Origin: Panulirus ornatus
Lineage: Eukaryota; Arthropoda; Malacostraca; Decapoda; Palinuridae
Reading direction: 5' to 3'
Length of the DNA stretch: 64,000 bases
Assembly (NCBI RefSeq): GCF_036320965.1
Contig: NC_092238.1
Location: forward strand, 58,908,290 to 58,972,289
The notes under the pieces were generated by a model that had not been told where the DNA came from, ran no database searches, and saw only the letters and a list, made by a program, of their open reading frames with translations. Each line of letters starts with the position of its first letter. The stretch's first letter is position 1. This document shows, piece after piece, positions 41,327 to 55,870 of this stretch. The position numbers and the translations under genes were made by a program.

Positions 41327-41372
<46 letters not shown>
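41327..41372. repeat. (CT)n microsatellite
   Basis: About 46 bp of CT repeats in the same orientation as the array 200 bp upstream, with unique DNA between. Confidence 0.96.
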
Positions 41373-41375
<3 letters not shown>

Positions 41376-41744
41376 TGTTGGGTACTGGGCAGCCAAGGTG
41401 TCGACTACCCAGTAGGCCAGCATATAAATGGTTGCTTTGGGTTCAGAAGCATGCCTTTTCGTTCTCCGTTACCCGCATGTGAACTGTTAGCATCCTGGCA
41501 TTCAGGTTACAATCATTTCAACTCCTCAAAATAAGAAAAAGAGAGAGGGAGAGAGTATGTTTAGGTGGTTACTTACAATTTTACGCAGCAGAATTTTACC
41601 AAATGCACGGGTAGTGCGTCGAGCTCACCACAACAAAGTTTAGTATTATGGAGGAGTTATGTGAGAATACGGCGGTCAGGTTATATATATAACGTTGAGA
41701 TATTGCTTCATTGTGGACTAGAGGCCAAAAGCCCAATCGTATAT
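41373..41744. other. Unique sequence
   Basis: No gene recognised. The long frame that opens at 41565 continues only by running through AT repeats into antisense LINE. Confidence 0.55.
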
Positions 41745-41880
<136 letters not shown>

Positions 41881-41903
41881 TTTTTTTTTTTTTTTTTTTT
41901 TTT

Positions 41904-43698
41904 GCTGTATCCCGCGTTTGCGAGGTAGCGCAAGGAAACAGACGAAAGAAATGGCCCAACCACCCCCATACACATGCCTTGATTCAATCCACTGACAGCA
42001 CGTCAACCCCGGTATACCACATCGCTCCAATTCACTCTATTCCTTGCCCTCCTTTCACCCTCCTGCATGTTCAGGACCCGATCACACAAAATCGTTTTCA
42101 CTCCATCTTTCCACCTCCAATTTGGTCTCCCTCTTCTCCTCGTTTCCTCCACCTCCGACACATATATCCTCTTGGTCAATCTTTCCTCACTCATTCTCTC
42201 CATGTGACCAAACCATTTCAAAACACCCTCTTCTGCTCTCTCAACCACGCTCTTTTTATTTCCACACATCTCTCTTACCCTTACGTTACTTACTCGATCA
42301 AACCCCCTCACACCACACATTGTCCTCAAACATCTCATTTCCAGCACATCCATCCTCCTGCGCACAACTCTATCCATAGTCCACGCCTCGCAACCATACA
42401 ACATTGTTGGAACCACTATTCCTTCAAACATACCCATTTTTGCTTTCCGAGATAATGTTCTCGACTTCCACACATTCTTCAAGGCTCCCAGAATTTTCGC
42501 CCCCTCCCCCACCCTATGATCCACTTCCGCTTCCATGGTTCCATCCGCTGCCAGATCCACTCCCAGATATCTAAAACACGTCTCTTCCTCCAGTTTTTCT
42601 CCATTCAAGCTTACCTCCCAATTGACTTGACCCTCAACCCTACTGTACTTAATAACCTTGCTCTTATTCATATTTAGTCTCAAATTTATTTTTCACACAC
42701 TTTACCAGACTCAGTCACCAGCTTCTGCTGTTTCTCACATGATTCAGCCAGCAGCGCTGTATCATCAGCGAACAATTGACTCACTTCCCAAGCTCTCTCA
42801 TCCACAACAGACTGCATACTTGCCCCTCTTTCTAAAACTCTTGCATTCACCTCCCTAACAACCCCATCTATAAACAAATCAAACAACCATGGAGACATCA
42901 CACACCCCTGCCGCAAACCTATATTCACTGAGAACCAATCACTTTCCTCTCTTCCTACACGTGCCTTACATCCTCGATAAAGGTTTTCACTGCTTCTAAC
43001 AACTTGCCTCCCACACCATATATTCTTAATACCTTCCACAGAGCATCTCTATCAACTCTATCATATGCCTTCTCCAGATCCACAAATGCTACAAACAAAT
43101 CCATTTGATTTTCTAAGTATTTCTCACATATATTCTTCAAAGCAAACACCTGATCCACAAATCCTCTACCACTTCTGAAACCACACTGCTCTTCCCCAAT
43201 CTGATGCTCTGTACATGCCTTCACCCTCTCAATCAATACCCTCCCATTTAGTTTCCCAGGAATACTCAATCGACTTATACCTCTGTAATTTGAGCACTCA
43301 CCTTTGACCCCCTTGCCTTTGTACAACGACACTATGCAAGCATTCCGCCAATCCTCAGGCACCTCACCATGAATCATACATACATTAAATAGCCTTACCA
43401 ACCAGTCAACAGAAAAGTCACCAATTTTTTTTTTTTTAATAAATTCCACTGCAATACCATCCAAACATGCTGCCTTGCCGCTTTCATCTTCCACAAAGCT
43501 TTTACTACCTCTTCTCTGTTTACCAAATCAGTTTCCCCAACCCTCTTACTTTGCACACCACCTCGACCTAAACACCCTATATCTGCCACTCTTTCATCAA
43601 ACACATTCAACAAACCTTCAAAATATTCACTCCATCTCCTTCTCACATTACCACTACTTGTTATCACCTCTCTATTAGCCCCCTTCACTGAAGTTCTC
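41904..43698 (-). mobile_element. RTE-like LINE, 5'-truncated, very short tail
   Basis: Minus strand: linker, RT, C-terminus and a 3' UTR of about 100 bp. The UTR is cut so that CATACACATG joins CCTTGATTCAATCC directly. Open pieces: 43395-43712, 42955-43494 (motif [12 protein letters not shown]), 42686-43039 (motif [23 protein letters not shown] present) and 42003-42683 (C-terminal). Frameshifts split the ORF. Confidence 0.88.
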
Positions 43699-43728
43699 AT
43701 ATATATATACACATATATATACGTCTAT
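43699..43728. repeat. Short AT-rich spacer
   Basis: TATATATACACATATATATA-type spacer of about 30 bp where two LINEs meet head-to-head, both truncated in the linker. Confidence 0.8.
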
Positions 43729-45896
43729 AACATGAGAAGTGCGGGAGGTGGGTTGATTAGAAGTGGTGGGATGAAGAAGTAAGATTATTTGTGAAAGAGA
43801 AAAGTAAGGCATTTGGACGATTTTTGCAGGGAAAAAATTGCAAATGAGTGGGAGAATTATAAAACAAAGAGGCAGGAGGTCAAGAGAAAGGTGCAATAGG
43901 TGAAAAAGAGGGCAAATGAGAGTTGGGATGAGATAGTATCATTAAATTTTAAGGAGAATGAAAAGATGTTCTGGAAGGAGGTAAATATAGTTCGTAAGAC
44001 AAGGGAGCAAATAGGAACTTCAGTGAAGGGGGCTAATGGGGAGGTAATAACAAGTAGTGATGATGTGAGGAGGAGATGGAGTGAGTATTTTGAAGGTTTG
44101 TTGAATGTGTTTGATGATAGAGTGGCAGATATAGGGTGCTTTGGTCGAGGTGGTGTGCAAAGTTAGAGGGTTAGGGAAAATGATTTGGTAAACAGAGAAG
44201 AGGTAGTAAAAGCTTTGCGGAAGATGAAAGCCGGCAAGCCTGCAGGTTTGATGGTATTGCAGTGGAATTTATTAAAAAAGGGGGTGACTGTATTGCTGAC
44301 TGGTTGGTAAGGTTATTTAATGTATGTATGATTCATGGTGAGTTGCCTGAGGATTGGCGGAATGCTTGCATAGTGCCAGTGTACAAAGGCAAAGGGGATA
44401 AGGAGTACTGAGGTATTAGTTTTTGGAGTATTCCTGGAAAATTGTATGGGAAGGTATTGATTGAGAGGGTGAAGGCATGTACAGAGAATCAGATTGGGGA
44501 AGAGCATTGTGGTTTCAGAAGTGGTAGAGGGTGTGTCGATCAGGTGTTTGCTTTGAAGAATGTATGTGAGAAATACTTAGAAAAGCAAATGAATTTGTGT
44601 GAAGCATTAATGGATCTGGAGAAGGCATATGATAGAGTTGATAGAGATGCTCTGTGGAAGGTATTAAGAATGTATGGTGTGGGAGGCAAGTTGTTAGAAG
44701 CAGTGAACAGTTTTTATCGAGGATGTAAGGCATGTGTACGTGTAGGAAGAGAGGAAAGTGATTGGTTCTCAGTGAATGTAGGTTTGCGGCAGGGGTGTGT
44801 GATGTCTCCATGGTTGTTAAATTTGTTTATGGATGGGGTTGTTAGGGAGGTAAATGCAAGAGTTTTGATAAGAGGGGCAAGTATGAAGTCTGTTGGGGAT
44901 GAGAGAGCTTGTGAAGTGAGTCAGTTGTTGTTCGCTGATGATACAGCGCTGGTGGCTGATTCATGTGAGAAACTACAGAAGCTGGTGACTAAGTTTGGTA
45001 AAGTGTGTGAAAGAAGAAAATTAAGAGTAAATGTGAATAAGAGCAAGGTTATTAGGTACAGTAGGGTTGAGGGTCAAGTTAATTGGGAGGTAAGTTTGAA
45101 TGGAGAAAAACTGGAGGAAGTAGAGTGTTTTAGATATCTGGGAGTGGATCTGGCAGCGGATGGAACCATTGAAGCGGAAGTGGATTATAGGGTGGGGGAG
45201 GGGGCGAAAATCCTGGGAGCCTTGAAGAATGTGTGGAAGTCGAGAACATTATCACGGGAAGCAAAAATGGTTATGATTGAAGGAATAGTGGTTCCAACAA
45301 TGTTGTATGGTTGCGAGGCGTGGGCTATGGATAGAGTTGTGCGCAGGAGGATGGATGTGCTGGAAATGAGATGTTTGAGGACAATGTGTGGTGTGAGGTG
45401 GTTTGATCGAGTAAGTAACGTAAGGGTAAGAGAGATGTGTGGAAATAAAAAGAGCGTGGTTGAGAGAGCAGAAGAGGGTGTTTTGAAGTGGTTTGGGCAC
45501 ATGGAGAGAATGAGTGAGGAAAGATTGACCAAGAGGATATATGTGTCGGAGGTGGAGGGAACGAGGAGAAGAGGGAGACCAAATTGGAGGTGGAAAGATG
45601 GAGTGAAAAAGATTTTGTGTGATCGGGGCCTGAACATGCAGGAGGGTGAAAGGAGGGCAAGGAATAGAGTGAATTGGAGCGATGTGGTATACCGGGGTTG
45701 ACGTGCTGTCAGTGGATTGAATCAGGGCATGTGAAGCGTCTGGGGTAAACCATGGAAAGCTGTGTAGGTATGTATATTTGCGTGTGTGGACGTATGTATA
45801 TACATGTGTATGGGGGGGGGTTGGGCCATTTCTTTCGTCTGTTTCCTTGCGCTACCTCGCAAACGCGGGAGACAGCGACAAAGTATAAAAAAAGAA
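43729..45896 (+). mobile_element. RTE-like LINE, 5'-truncated (short tail)
   Basis: Linker (GGGLIRSGG...WWDEEV-like), RT, C-terminal domain and short 3' UTR, then an A-rich end and (AT)n. A 1-bp loss near 44248 and a deletion near 44400 break the N-terminal RT; from 44442 the frame is open to the natural stop. It lies tail-to-tail with the LINE at 46059-49278. Confidence 0.9.
44442..45701 (+). pseudogene. LINE reverse transcriptase plus C-terminal domain, long open frame
   Basis: 419 codons. [17 protein letters not shown] (fingers), [17 protein letters not shown] (motif A), LRQGCVMSPWLLNLFMDG (motif B), LLFADDTALVADS (motif C, FADD about residues 164-167), [12 protein letters not shown] (D), [13 protein letters not shown] (E), then [36 protein letters not shown] and [16 protein letters not shown], ending VVYRG. 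The catalytic residues are intact. EN is missing, so it cannot be autonomous. The start codon is internal to the native ORF. Confidence 0.87.
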
Positions 45897-46058
<162 letters not shown>

Positions 46059-46240
46059 ATTATACTTTGTCGCTGTCTCCCGCGTTTGCGAGGTAGCGCA
46101 AGGAAACAGACGAAAGAAATGCCCCCCCCCATACACATGTATATACATATGTCCACACACGCAAATATACATACCTACACAGCTTTCCATGGTTTACCCC
46201 AGACGCTTCACATGCCTTGATTCAATCCACTGACAGCACG

Positions 46241-47626
46241 TCAACCCCGGTATACCACATCGCTCCAATTCACTCTATTCCTTGCCCTCCTTTCACCCTC
46301 CTGCATGTTCAGGCCCCGATCACACAAAATCTTTTTCACTCCATCTTTCCACCTCCAATTTGGTCTCCCTCTTCTCCTTGTTCCCTCCACCTCCGACACA
46401 TATATCCTCTTGGTCAATCTTTCCTCACTCATCCTCTCCATGTGCCCAAACCACTTCAAAACACCCTCTTCTGCTCTCTCAGCCACGCTCTTTTTATTTC
46501 CACACATCTCTCTTACCCTTACGTTACTTACTCGATCAAACCACCTCACACCACACATTGTCCTCAAACATCTCATTTCCAGCACATCCATCCTCCTGCG
46601 CACAACTCTATCCATAGCCCACGCCTCGCAACCATACAACATTGTTGGAACCACTATTCCTTCAAACATACCCATTTTTGCTTTCCGAGATAATGTTCTC
46701 GACTTCCACACATTCTTCAAGGACCCCAGGATTTTCGCCCCCTCCCCCACCCTATGATCCACTTCCGCTTCCATGGTTCCATCCGCTACCAGATCCACTC
46801 CCAGATATCTAAAACACTTCACTTCCTCCAGTTTTTCTCCATTCAAACTCACCTCCCAATTGACTTGACCCTCAACCCTACTGTACCTAATAACCTTGCT
46901 CTTATTCACATTTACTCTTAACTTTCTTCTTCCACACACTTTTCCAAACTCAGTCACCAGCTTCTGCAGTTTCTCACATGAATCAGCCACCAGCGCTGTA
47001 TCATCAGCGAACAACAACTGACTCACTTCCCAAGCTCTCTCATCCCCAACAGACTTCATACTTGCCCCTCTTTCCAAAGCTCTTGCATTTACCTCCCTAA
47101 CAACCCCATCCATAAACAAATTAAACAACCATGGAGACATCACACACCCCTGCCGCAAACCTACGTTCACTGAGAACCAATCACTTTCCTCTCTTCCTAC
47201 ACGTACACATGCCTTACATCCTCGATAAAAACTTTTCACTGCTTCTAACAACTTTCCTCCCACACCATATATTCTTAATACCTTCCACAGAGCATCTCTA
47301 TCAACTCTATCATATGCCTTCTCCAGATCCATAAATGCTACATACAAATCCATTTGCTTTTCTAAGTATTTCTCACATACATCCTTCAAAGCAAACACCT
47401 GATCCACACATCCTCTACCACTTCTGAAACCACACTGCTCTTCCCCAATCTGATGCTCTGTACATGCCTTCACCCTCTCAATCAATACCCTCCCATATAA
47501 TTTACCAGGAATACTCAACAAACTTATACCTCTGTAATTTGAGCACTCACTCTTATCCCCTTTGCCTTTGTACAATGGCACTATGCACGCATTCCGCCAA
47601 TCCTCAGGCACCTCACCATGAGTCAT
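46241..47626 (-). pseudogene. LINE reverse transcriptase plus C-terminal domain (461-codon frame)
   Basis: Begins at an internal methionine (MTHGEVPEDWRNACIVPLYK). Motif [12 protein letters not shown] (residues 98-108), motif [19 protein letters not shown] (157-174), motif C FADD (206-209), KSK (242-244), FRYLG (272-276). The C-terminal part has [20 protein letters not shown] and [10 protein letters not shown] and ends VVYRG. The C-terminal layout resembles RTE-clade elements. All catalytic residues are present. The upstream frame is separated only by the small losses near 47632-47738. Confidence 0.9.
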
Positions 47627-47726
47627 ACATACATTAATAACCTTACCAACCAGTCAACAATACAGTCACCCCCTTTTTTAATAAATTCCACTGCAATACC
47701 ATCCAAACCTGCTGCCTTGCCGGCTT

Positions 47727-49235
47727 TCATCTTCCGAAAGCTTTCACTACCTCTTCTCTGTTTACCAAATCATTTTCCCTAACCCTCTCACTTTGCACAC
47801 CACCTCGACCAAAACACCCTATATCTGCCACTCTATCATGAAACACATTCAACAAACCTTCAAAATACTCACTCCATCTCCTTCTCACATCACCACTACT
47901 TGTTATCACCTCCCCATTTGCGCCCTTCACTGAAGTTCCCATTTGCTCCCTTGTCTTACGCACTTTATTTACCTCCTTCCAGAACATCTTTTTATTCTCC
48001 CTAAAATTTAATGATACTCTCTCACCCCAACTCTCATTTGCCCTTTTTTTCACCTCTTGCACCTTTCTCTTGACCTCCTGTCTCTTTCTTTTATACATCT
48101 CCCACTCAATTGCATTTTTTCCCTGCAAAAATCGTCCAAATGCCTCTCTCTTCTCTTTCACTAATACTCTTACTTCTTCATCCCACCACTCACTACCCTT
48201 TCTAATCAACCCACCTCCCACTCTTCTCATGCCACAAGCATCTTTTGCGCAATCCATCACTGATTCCCTAAATACATCCCATTCCTCCCCCACTCCCCTT
48301 ACTTCCATTGTTCTCACCTTTTTCCATTCTGTACTCAGTCTCTCCTGGTACTTCCTCACACAGGTCTCCTTCTCAAGCTCACTTACTCTCACCACCCTCT
48401 TCACCCCAACATTCACTCTTCTTTTCTGAAAACCCATACAAATCTTCACCTTAGCCTCCACAAGATAATGATCAGACATCCCTCCAGTTGCACCTCTCAG
48501 CACATTAACATCCAAAAGTCTCTCTTTCGCACGCCTGTCAATTAACACGAAATCCAATAACGCTCTCTGGCCATCTCTCCTACATACATAAGTATACTTA
48601 TGTATATCTCGCTTTTTAAACCAGTTATTCCGAATCATCAGTCCTTTTTCAGCACATAAATCTACAAGCTCTTCACCATTTCCATTTACAACACTGAGCA
48701 CCCCATGTATACCAATTATTCCCTCAACTGCCACATTACTCACCTTTGCATTCAAATCACCCATCACTATGACCCGGTCTCGTGCATCAAAACCACTAAC
48801 ACACTCATTCAGTTGCTCCCAAAACACTTTCCTCTCTTGATCTTTCTTCTCATGCCCAGGTGCATATGCACCAATAATCACCCACCTCTCTCCATCAACT
48901 TTCAGTTTTACCCATATTAATCGAGAATTTACTTTCTTACACTCTATCATATACTCCCACAACTCCTGTTTCAGGAGTATTGCTACTCCTTCCCTTGCTC
49001 TTGTCCTCTCACTAACCCCTGACTTTACTCCCCAGACATTCCCAAACCACTCTTCCCCTTTACCCTTGAGCTTCGTTTCACTCAGAGCCAAAACATCCAG
49101 GTTCCTTTCCTCAAACATACTACCTATCTCTCCTTTTTTCACATCTTGGTTACATCCACACACATTTAGACACCCCAGTCTGAGCCTTCGAGGAGGATGA
49201 GCACTTTCCTCGTGACTCCTTCTTCTGTTTCCCAT
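47727..49235 (-). pseudogene. LINE APE-type endonuclease and linker (502-codon frame)
   Basis: Starts MGNRRRSHEE. LGCLNVCGCNQ (residues 20-30), catalytic E53 in LALSETKL, AYAPGH near 123-128, GDLNA with D160 and N162, LDFVLIDRR with D228, and SDH at 254-256. These match the metal-binding and catalytic set of APE-like nucleases, which nick the target DNA for reverse transcription. A basic linker follows (KRKRQEVKRKVQEVKKRANE). It ends at VVKAFGR, where a 1-bp loss shifts the frame; the protein should continue into the RT. No ORF1 precedes it. Confidence 0.9.
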
Positions 49236-49278
49236 TTTAGAAAGTTAATACAAGGAGGGGAGGATTTCTGGCCCCCCA

Positions 49279-49280
49279 TA

Positions 49281-49340
<60 letters not shown>

Positions 49341-49344
49341 TATT
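49279..49344. repeat. (AT)n microsatellite
   Basis: About 60 bp of AT repeats between the 5' end of one minus-strand LINE and the 3' tail of the next (head-to-tail). Confidence 0.94.
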
Positions 49345-50213
49345 TTTTTATTATACTTTGTCGCTGTCTCCCGCGTTTGCGAGGTAGCGCAAGGAAACAG
49401 ACGAAAGAAATGGCCCAACCCTCCCCCCCCATACACATGTATATACATACGTCCACACACGCAAATATACATACCTACACAGCTTTCCATGGTTTACCCC
49501 AGACGCTTCACATGCCCTGCTTCAATCCACTGACAGCACGTCAACCCCGGTATACCACATCGCTCCAATTCACTCTATTCCTTGCCCTCCTTTCACCCTC
49601 CTGCATGTTCAGGCCCCGATCACACAAAATCTTTTTCACTCCATCTTTCCACCTCCAATGTGGTCTCCCTCTTCTTGTTCCCTCCACCTCCGACACATAT
49701 ATCCTCTTGGTCAATCTTTCCTCACTCATCCTCTCCATGTGCCCAAACCACTTCAAAACACCCTCTTCTGCTCTCTCAATCACGCTCTTTTTATTTCCAC
49801 ACATCTCTCTTACCCTTACGTTACTCACTCGATCAAACCACCTCACACCACACATTGTCCTCAAACATCTCATTTCCAGCACATCCATCCTCCTGCGCAC
49901 AACTCTATCAATAGCCCACGCCTCGCAACCATATAACATTGTTGGAACCACTATTCCTTCAAACATACCCATTTTTGCTTTCCGAGATAATGTTCTCGAC
50001 TTCCACACATTCTTCAAGGCCCCCAGGATTTTCGCCCCCTCCCCCACCCTATGATCCACTTCCGCTTCCATGGTTCCATCCGCTACCAGATCCACTCCCA
50101 GATATCTAAAACACTTCACTTCCTCCAGTTTTTCTTCATTGAAACTCACCTCCCAATTGACTTGACCCTCAACCCTACTGTACCTAATAACCTTGCTCTT
50201 ATTCACATTTACT
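49345..50213 (-). mobile_element. RTE-like LINE, C-terminal piece (short tail)
   Basis: Short tail 49345-49540, then an open frame 49541-50213 from [13 protein letters not shown] to VVYRG. It is truncated in RT motif D exactly where a SINE 3' end begins. It is nearly identical to the 46.1-46.9 kb copy and shares its VADG variant (DLVADGT). Confidence 0.88.
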
Positions 50214-52815
<2,602 letters not shown>

Positions 52816-53996
52816 GGGGAAGAGCAGTGTGGTTTCAGAAGTGGTAGAGGATGTGTGGATCAGGTGTTTGCTTTGAAGAATGTATGTGAGAAATACTTAG
52901 AAAAGCAAATGGACTTGTATGTAGCATTTATGGATCTGGAGAAGGCATATGATAGAGTTGATAGAGATGCTCTGTGGAAGGTATTAAGAGTATATGGTGT
53001 GGGAGGCAAGTTGTTAGAAGCAGTGGAAAGTTTTTATCGAGGATGTAAGGCATGTGTACGTGTAGGAAGAGAGGAAAGTGATTGGTTCTCAGTGAATGTA
53101 GGTTTGTGGCAGGAGTGTGTGATGTCTCCATGGTTGTTTAATTTGTTTATGGATAGGGTTGTTAGGGAGGTGAATGCAAGAGCTTTGGAAAGAGGGGCAA
53201 GTATGAAGTCTGTTGTGGATGAGAGAGCTTGGGAAGTGAGTCAGTTGTTGTTCGCTGATGATACAACGCTGGTGGCTGATTCATGTGAGAAACTGCAGAA
53301 GCTGGTGACTGAGTTTGGTAAAGTGTGTGGAAGAAGAAAGTTGAGAGTAAATGTGAATAAGAGCAAGGTTATTAGGTACAGTAGGGTTGAGGGTCAAGTC
53401 AATTTGGAGGTGAGTTTCAATGGAGAAAAACTGGAGGAAGTAAAGTGTTTTAGATATCTGGGAGTGGATCTGGCAGCGGATGGAACCATGGAAGCGGAAG
53501 TGGATCATAGGGTGGGGGAAGGGGCGAAAATCCTGGGAGCCTTGAAGAATGTGTGGAAGTCGAGAACATTATCTCGGAAAGCAAAAATGGGCATGTTTGA
53601 AGGAATAGTTGTTCCAACAATGTTGTATGGTTGCGAGGCGTGGGCTATGGATAGAGTTGTGCGCAGGAGGATGGATGTGCTGGAAATGAGATGTTTGAGG
53701 ACAATGTGTGGTGTGAGGTCGTTTGATCGAGTAAGTAACGTAAGGGTAAGAGAGATGTGTGGAAATAAAAAGAGCGTGGTTGAGAGAGCAGAAGAGGTGT
53801 TTTGAAATGGTTTGGGCACATGGAGAGAATGAGTGAGGAAAGATTGACCAAGAGGATATATGTGTCGGAGGTGGAGGGAACGAGGAGAAGTGGGAGACCA
53901 AATTGGAGGTGGAAAGATGGAATGAAAAAGATTTTGTGTGATCGGGGCCTGAACATGCAGGAGGGTGAAAGGAGGGCAAGGAATAGAGTGAATTCG
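52816..53996 (+). mobile_element. RTE-like LINE RT fragment, truncated at both ends
   Basis: Starts at [17 protein letters not shown] and is open at 52855-53805, with motif [12 protein letters not shown], motif [18 protein letters not shown] (two changes from LRQGC), FADD and [11 protein letters not shown] 1-bp loss near 53797 shifts the frame before KWFGHMERM. The copy ends six residues before its natural stop, where another LINE begins. Confidence 0.88.
52855..53805 (+). pseudogene. LINE reverse transcriptase, 316-codon frame
   Basis: Motifs A, C, D and E are intact, while motif B carries W and E in place of the R and G of LRQGC. The frame ends at a shift in [10 protein letters not shown] and the C-terminal end are missing from this frame. 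It has no native start; the first ATG is internal. Confidence 0.82.
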
Positions 53997-55870
53997 AATT
54001 GGTTGGTTAGGTTAATTATTGCATGTATGACCCATGGTGAGGTGCCTGATGATTGGCGGATTGCTCTCACAGTGCCATTGTATAAAGGCAAAGCGGATAA
54101 AGGTGAGTGCTTAAATTACAGACGTATAAGTTTTTGAGTATTCCTGGGATATTTCGTTGGAGGGTATTGAATTAGAGGATGAAGCTATGTACAAATCATC
54201 AGATTGGGGAAGAGAAATGTGGTTTCAGAAGTGGTAGAAGATGTCTGGATCAGGTGTTTGCTTTAAAGAATGTATGTGAGAAATTCTTTGAAAAGCAAAT
54301 GAATTTGTTTGTAGCAATAATGGATATGGAGAAGGAATATGATAGAGTTGATAGAGATGATCTGTGGTAGGTATTAAAATATATGATTTGGGAAGCAAGT
54401 TGTTTCACGCAGTGAAAAGTTTTTATCGAGGATTGAGGGCATGTGTACGAGCAGGAAGAGAGGAAAGTGATTGGTTCTCAGTGAATGTCGGTTTGCGGCA
54501 GGGGTGAGTGATGTCTCCATGGTTGTTTAATTTGTTTATGGATGGGGTTGTTAGGGAGGTGAATGCAAGAGTTTTGGAGAGAGGGGCAAGTATGCAGTCT
54601 GTTGTGCATGACGGAGCTTGGGAAGTGAGTTGTTGTTCGCTAATGATTCATCGATGGTGGTTGTTTCGAGAGAAAAACTGCAAAAGCTGGTGACAGAATT
54701 TAGTAAAATGTGTGAAAGAAGAAAGCTGAGAGTAAATGTGAATAAGAGCAAGGTTATTAAGTACAGCAGGGTTAAGGGACAAGTCAATTGAGAGATACGT
54801 TTGAATGGAGGAAACTGGATTAGTTGAAGTGTTTTAGATATCTGGGAATTGATTTGGCAGCGGATGGAACCATGGAAGCGGAAGCGAGTCATAGGGCTGG
54901 GAAGTGTGCGAAAGTTCTGGGAGCGTTGAAAAATTTGTGGAAGGCAAGAACGTTATCGCGGAAAGCAAAAATGGGTATGTTTGAAGGAATATGGTTCCGA
55001 ATATGTAATGTGGTTGCGAGGCGTGGCCTATAGATAGTGTTGTGTGGAGGAGGGTGGATGTGCTGGATATGAGATGTTTGAGGGCAATATGTGGTGTGAG
55101 GTGGTTTGTTTGAGTAAGTAATGAAAGAGTATGAGAGATGTGTGGTAATAAAAAGAGTGTGGTTGAGAGAGCAGAAGATGGTGTTTTGAAATGGTTTGGT
55201 CACAATGAGAGAATGAATGACGAAAACTTGAGAAGGAGTATATACGTGTCTGAGGTGGAGGGAACGAGGAGAAGTGGGGGACTAGATTGGTGGTGAAAAG
55301 ATGGAATGAAAAAGATTTGAGTGATCGGGACCTGAACATGCAGGAGGGTGAAAGGCGTACAAGGGATACAGGCGTGCAAGGAATACAAGGAATGATGTGG
55401 TATTAAAGAGATCGACGTGCTGTCAATGGATTGAACCAAGGCATGTGAAGCATCTGTTGTAAACCATGGAAAGTTTTGTGGAGCCTGGATGTGGAAAGGG
55501 AGCTGTGGTTTCGGTGCATTATTCATGACAGCTAAAGAGCGAGTGTTACCGAATGTGGCCATTGTTTTCTGTTCCTAGCGCTACCTCACGCACATGCGGT
55601 GGGAGGGGGCTGTCATTTTATGTGTGGCGTGGTGGCGACAGGAATGATTAAGTGCAGATAGTATAAATTATGCATATATGCATAAATGAATATGTCTTTG
55701 TGTATACGTATTTATGTATATGTTGTGATGTATAAGTATGTATATGTACGTGTGTGGACGTGTATGTATATACATGTGTATGTGGGTGGGGTTGGGCCAT
55801 TCTTTCGTCTGTTTCCTTGCGCTACCTCGCTAACGTGGGAGACAGCGACAAAGTATAAGAAGATGAATAA
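53997..55870 (+). mobile_element. RTE-like LINE, degraded, long tail
   Basis: Starts at NWLVRLIIACMTHGEVPDDW, in frame with the LINE piece before it. Contains fingers (54179-54370), motif B (54508-54640; [13 protein letters not shown] preceded by a TGA), a damaged motif C (LANDSSMVV instead of FADDTALV) and a broken C-terminal block. Long 3' UTR from about 55445. Many stops show it is an old copy. Confidence 0.86.

Larger units (their letters stand above)
46059..49278 (-). mobile_element. RTE-like LINE, best-preserved copy (short tail)
   Basis: Minus strand. Partial 5' UTR (49278-49236), EN and linker in one frame (49235-47727), RT and C-terminal domain in another (47626-46241), short 3' UTR (46240-46059). 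The 5' UTR stops before the GTCGTAG core, so a little over 100 bp of the 5' end is missing. The coding region of about 1000 codons is broken by two apparent 1-bp losses, near 47738 and near 47632. Everything else looks readable, so it is the youngest-looking LINE in the window. Confidence 0.92.

Noticed and set aside
42044..42379. Recurrent frames rich in Pro/Ser/His ([22 protein letters not shown]) opposite LINE C-termini
   Set aside because: Antisense shadows of the LINE ORF. They recur only because the LINE recurs, at 45325, 46282, 49582, 53569 and elsewhere.
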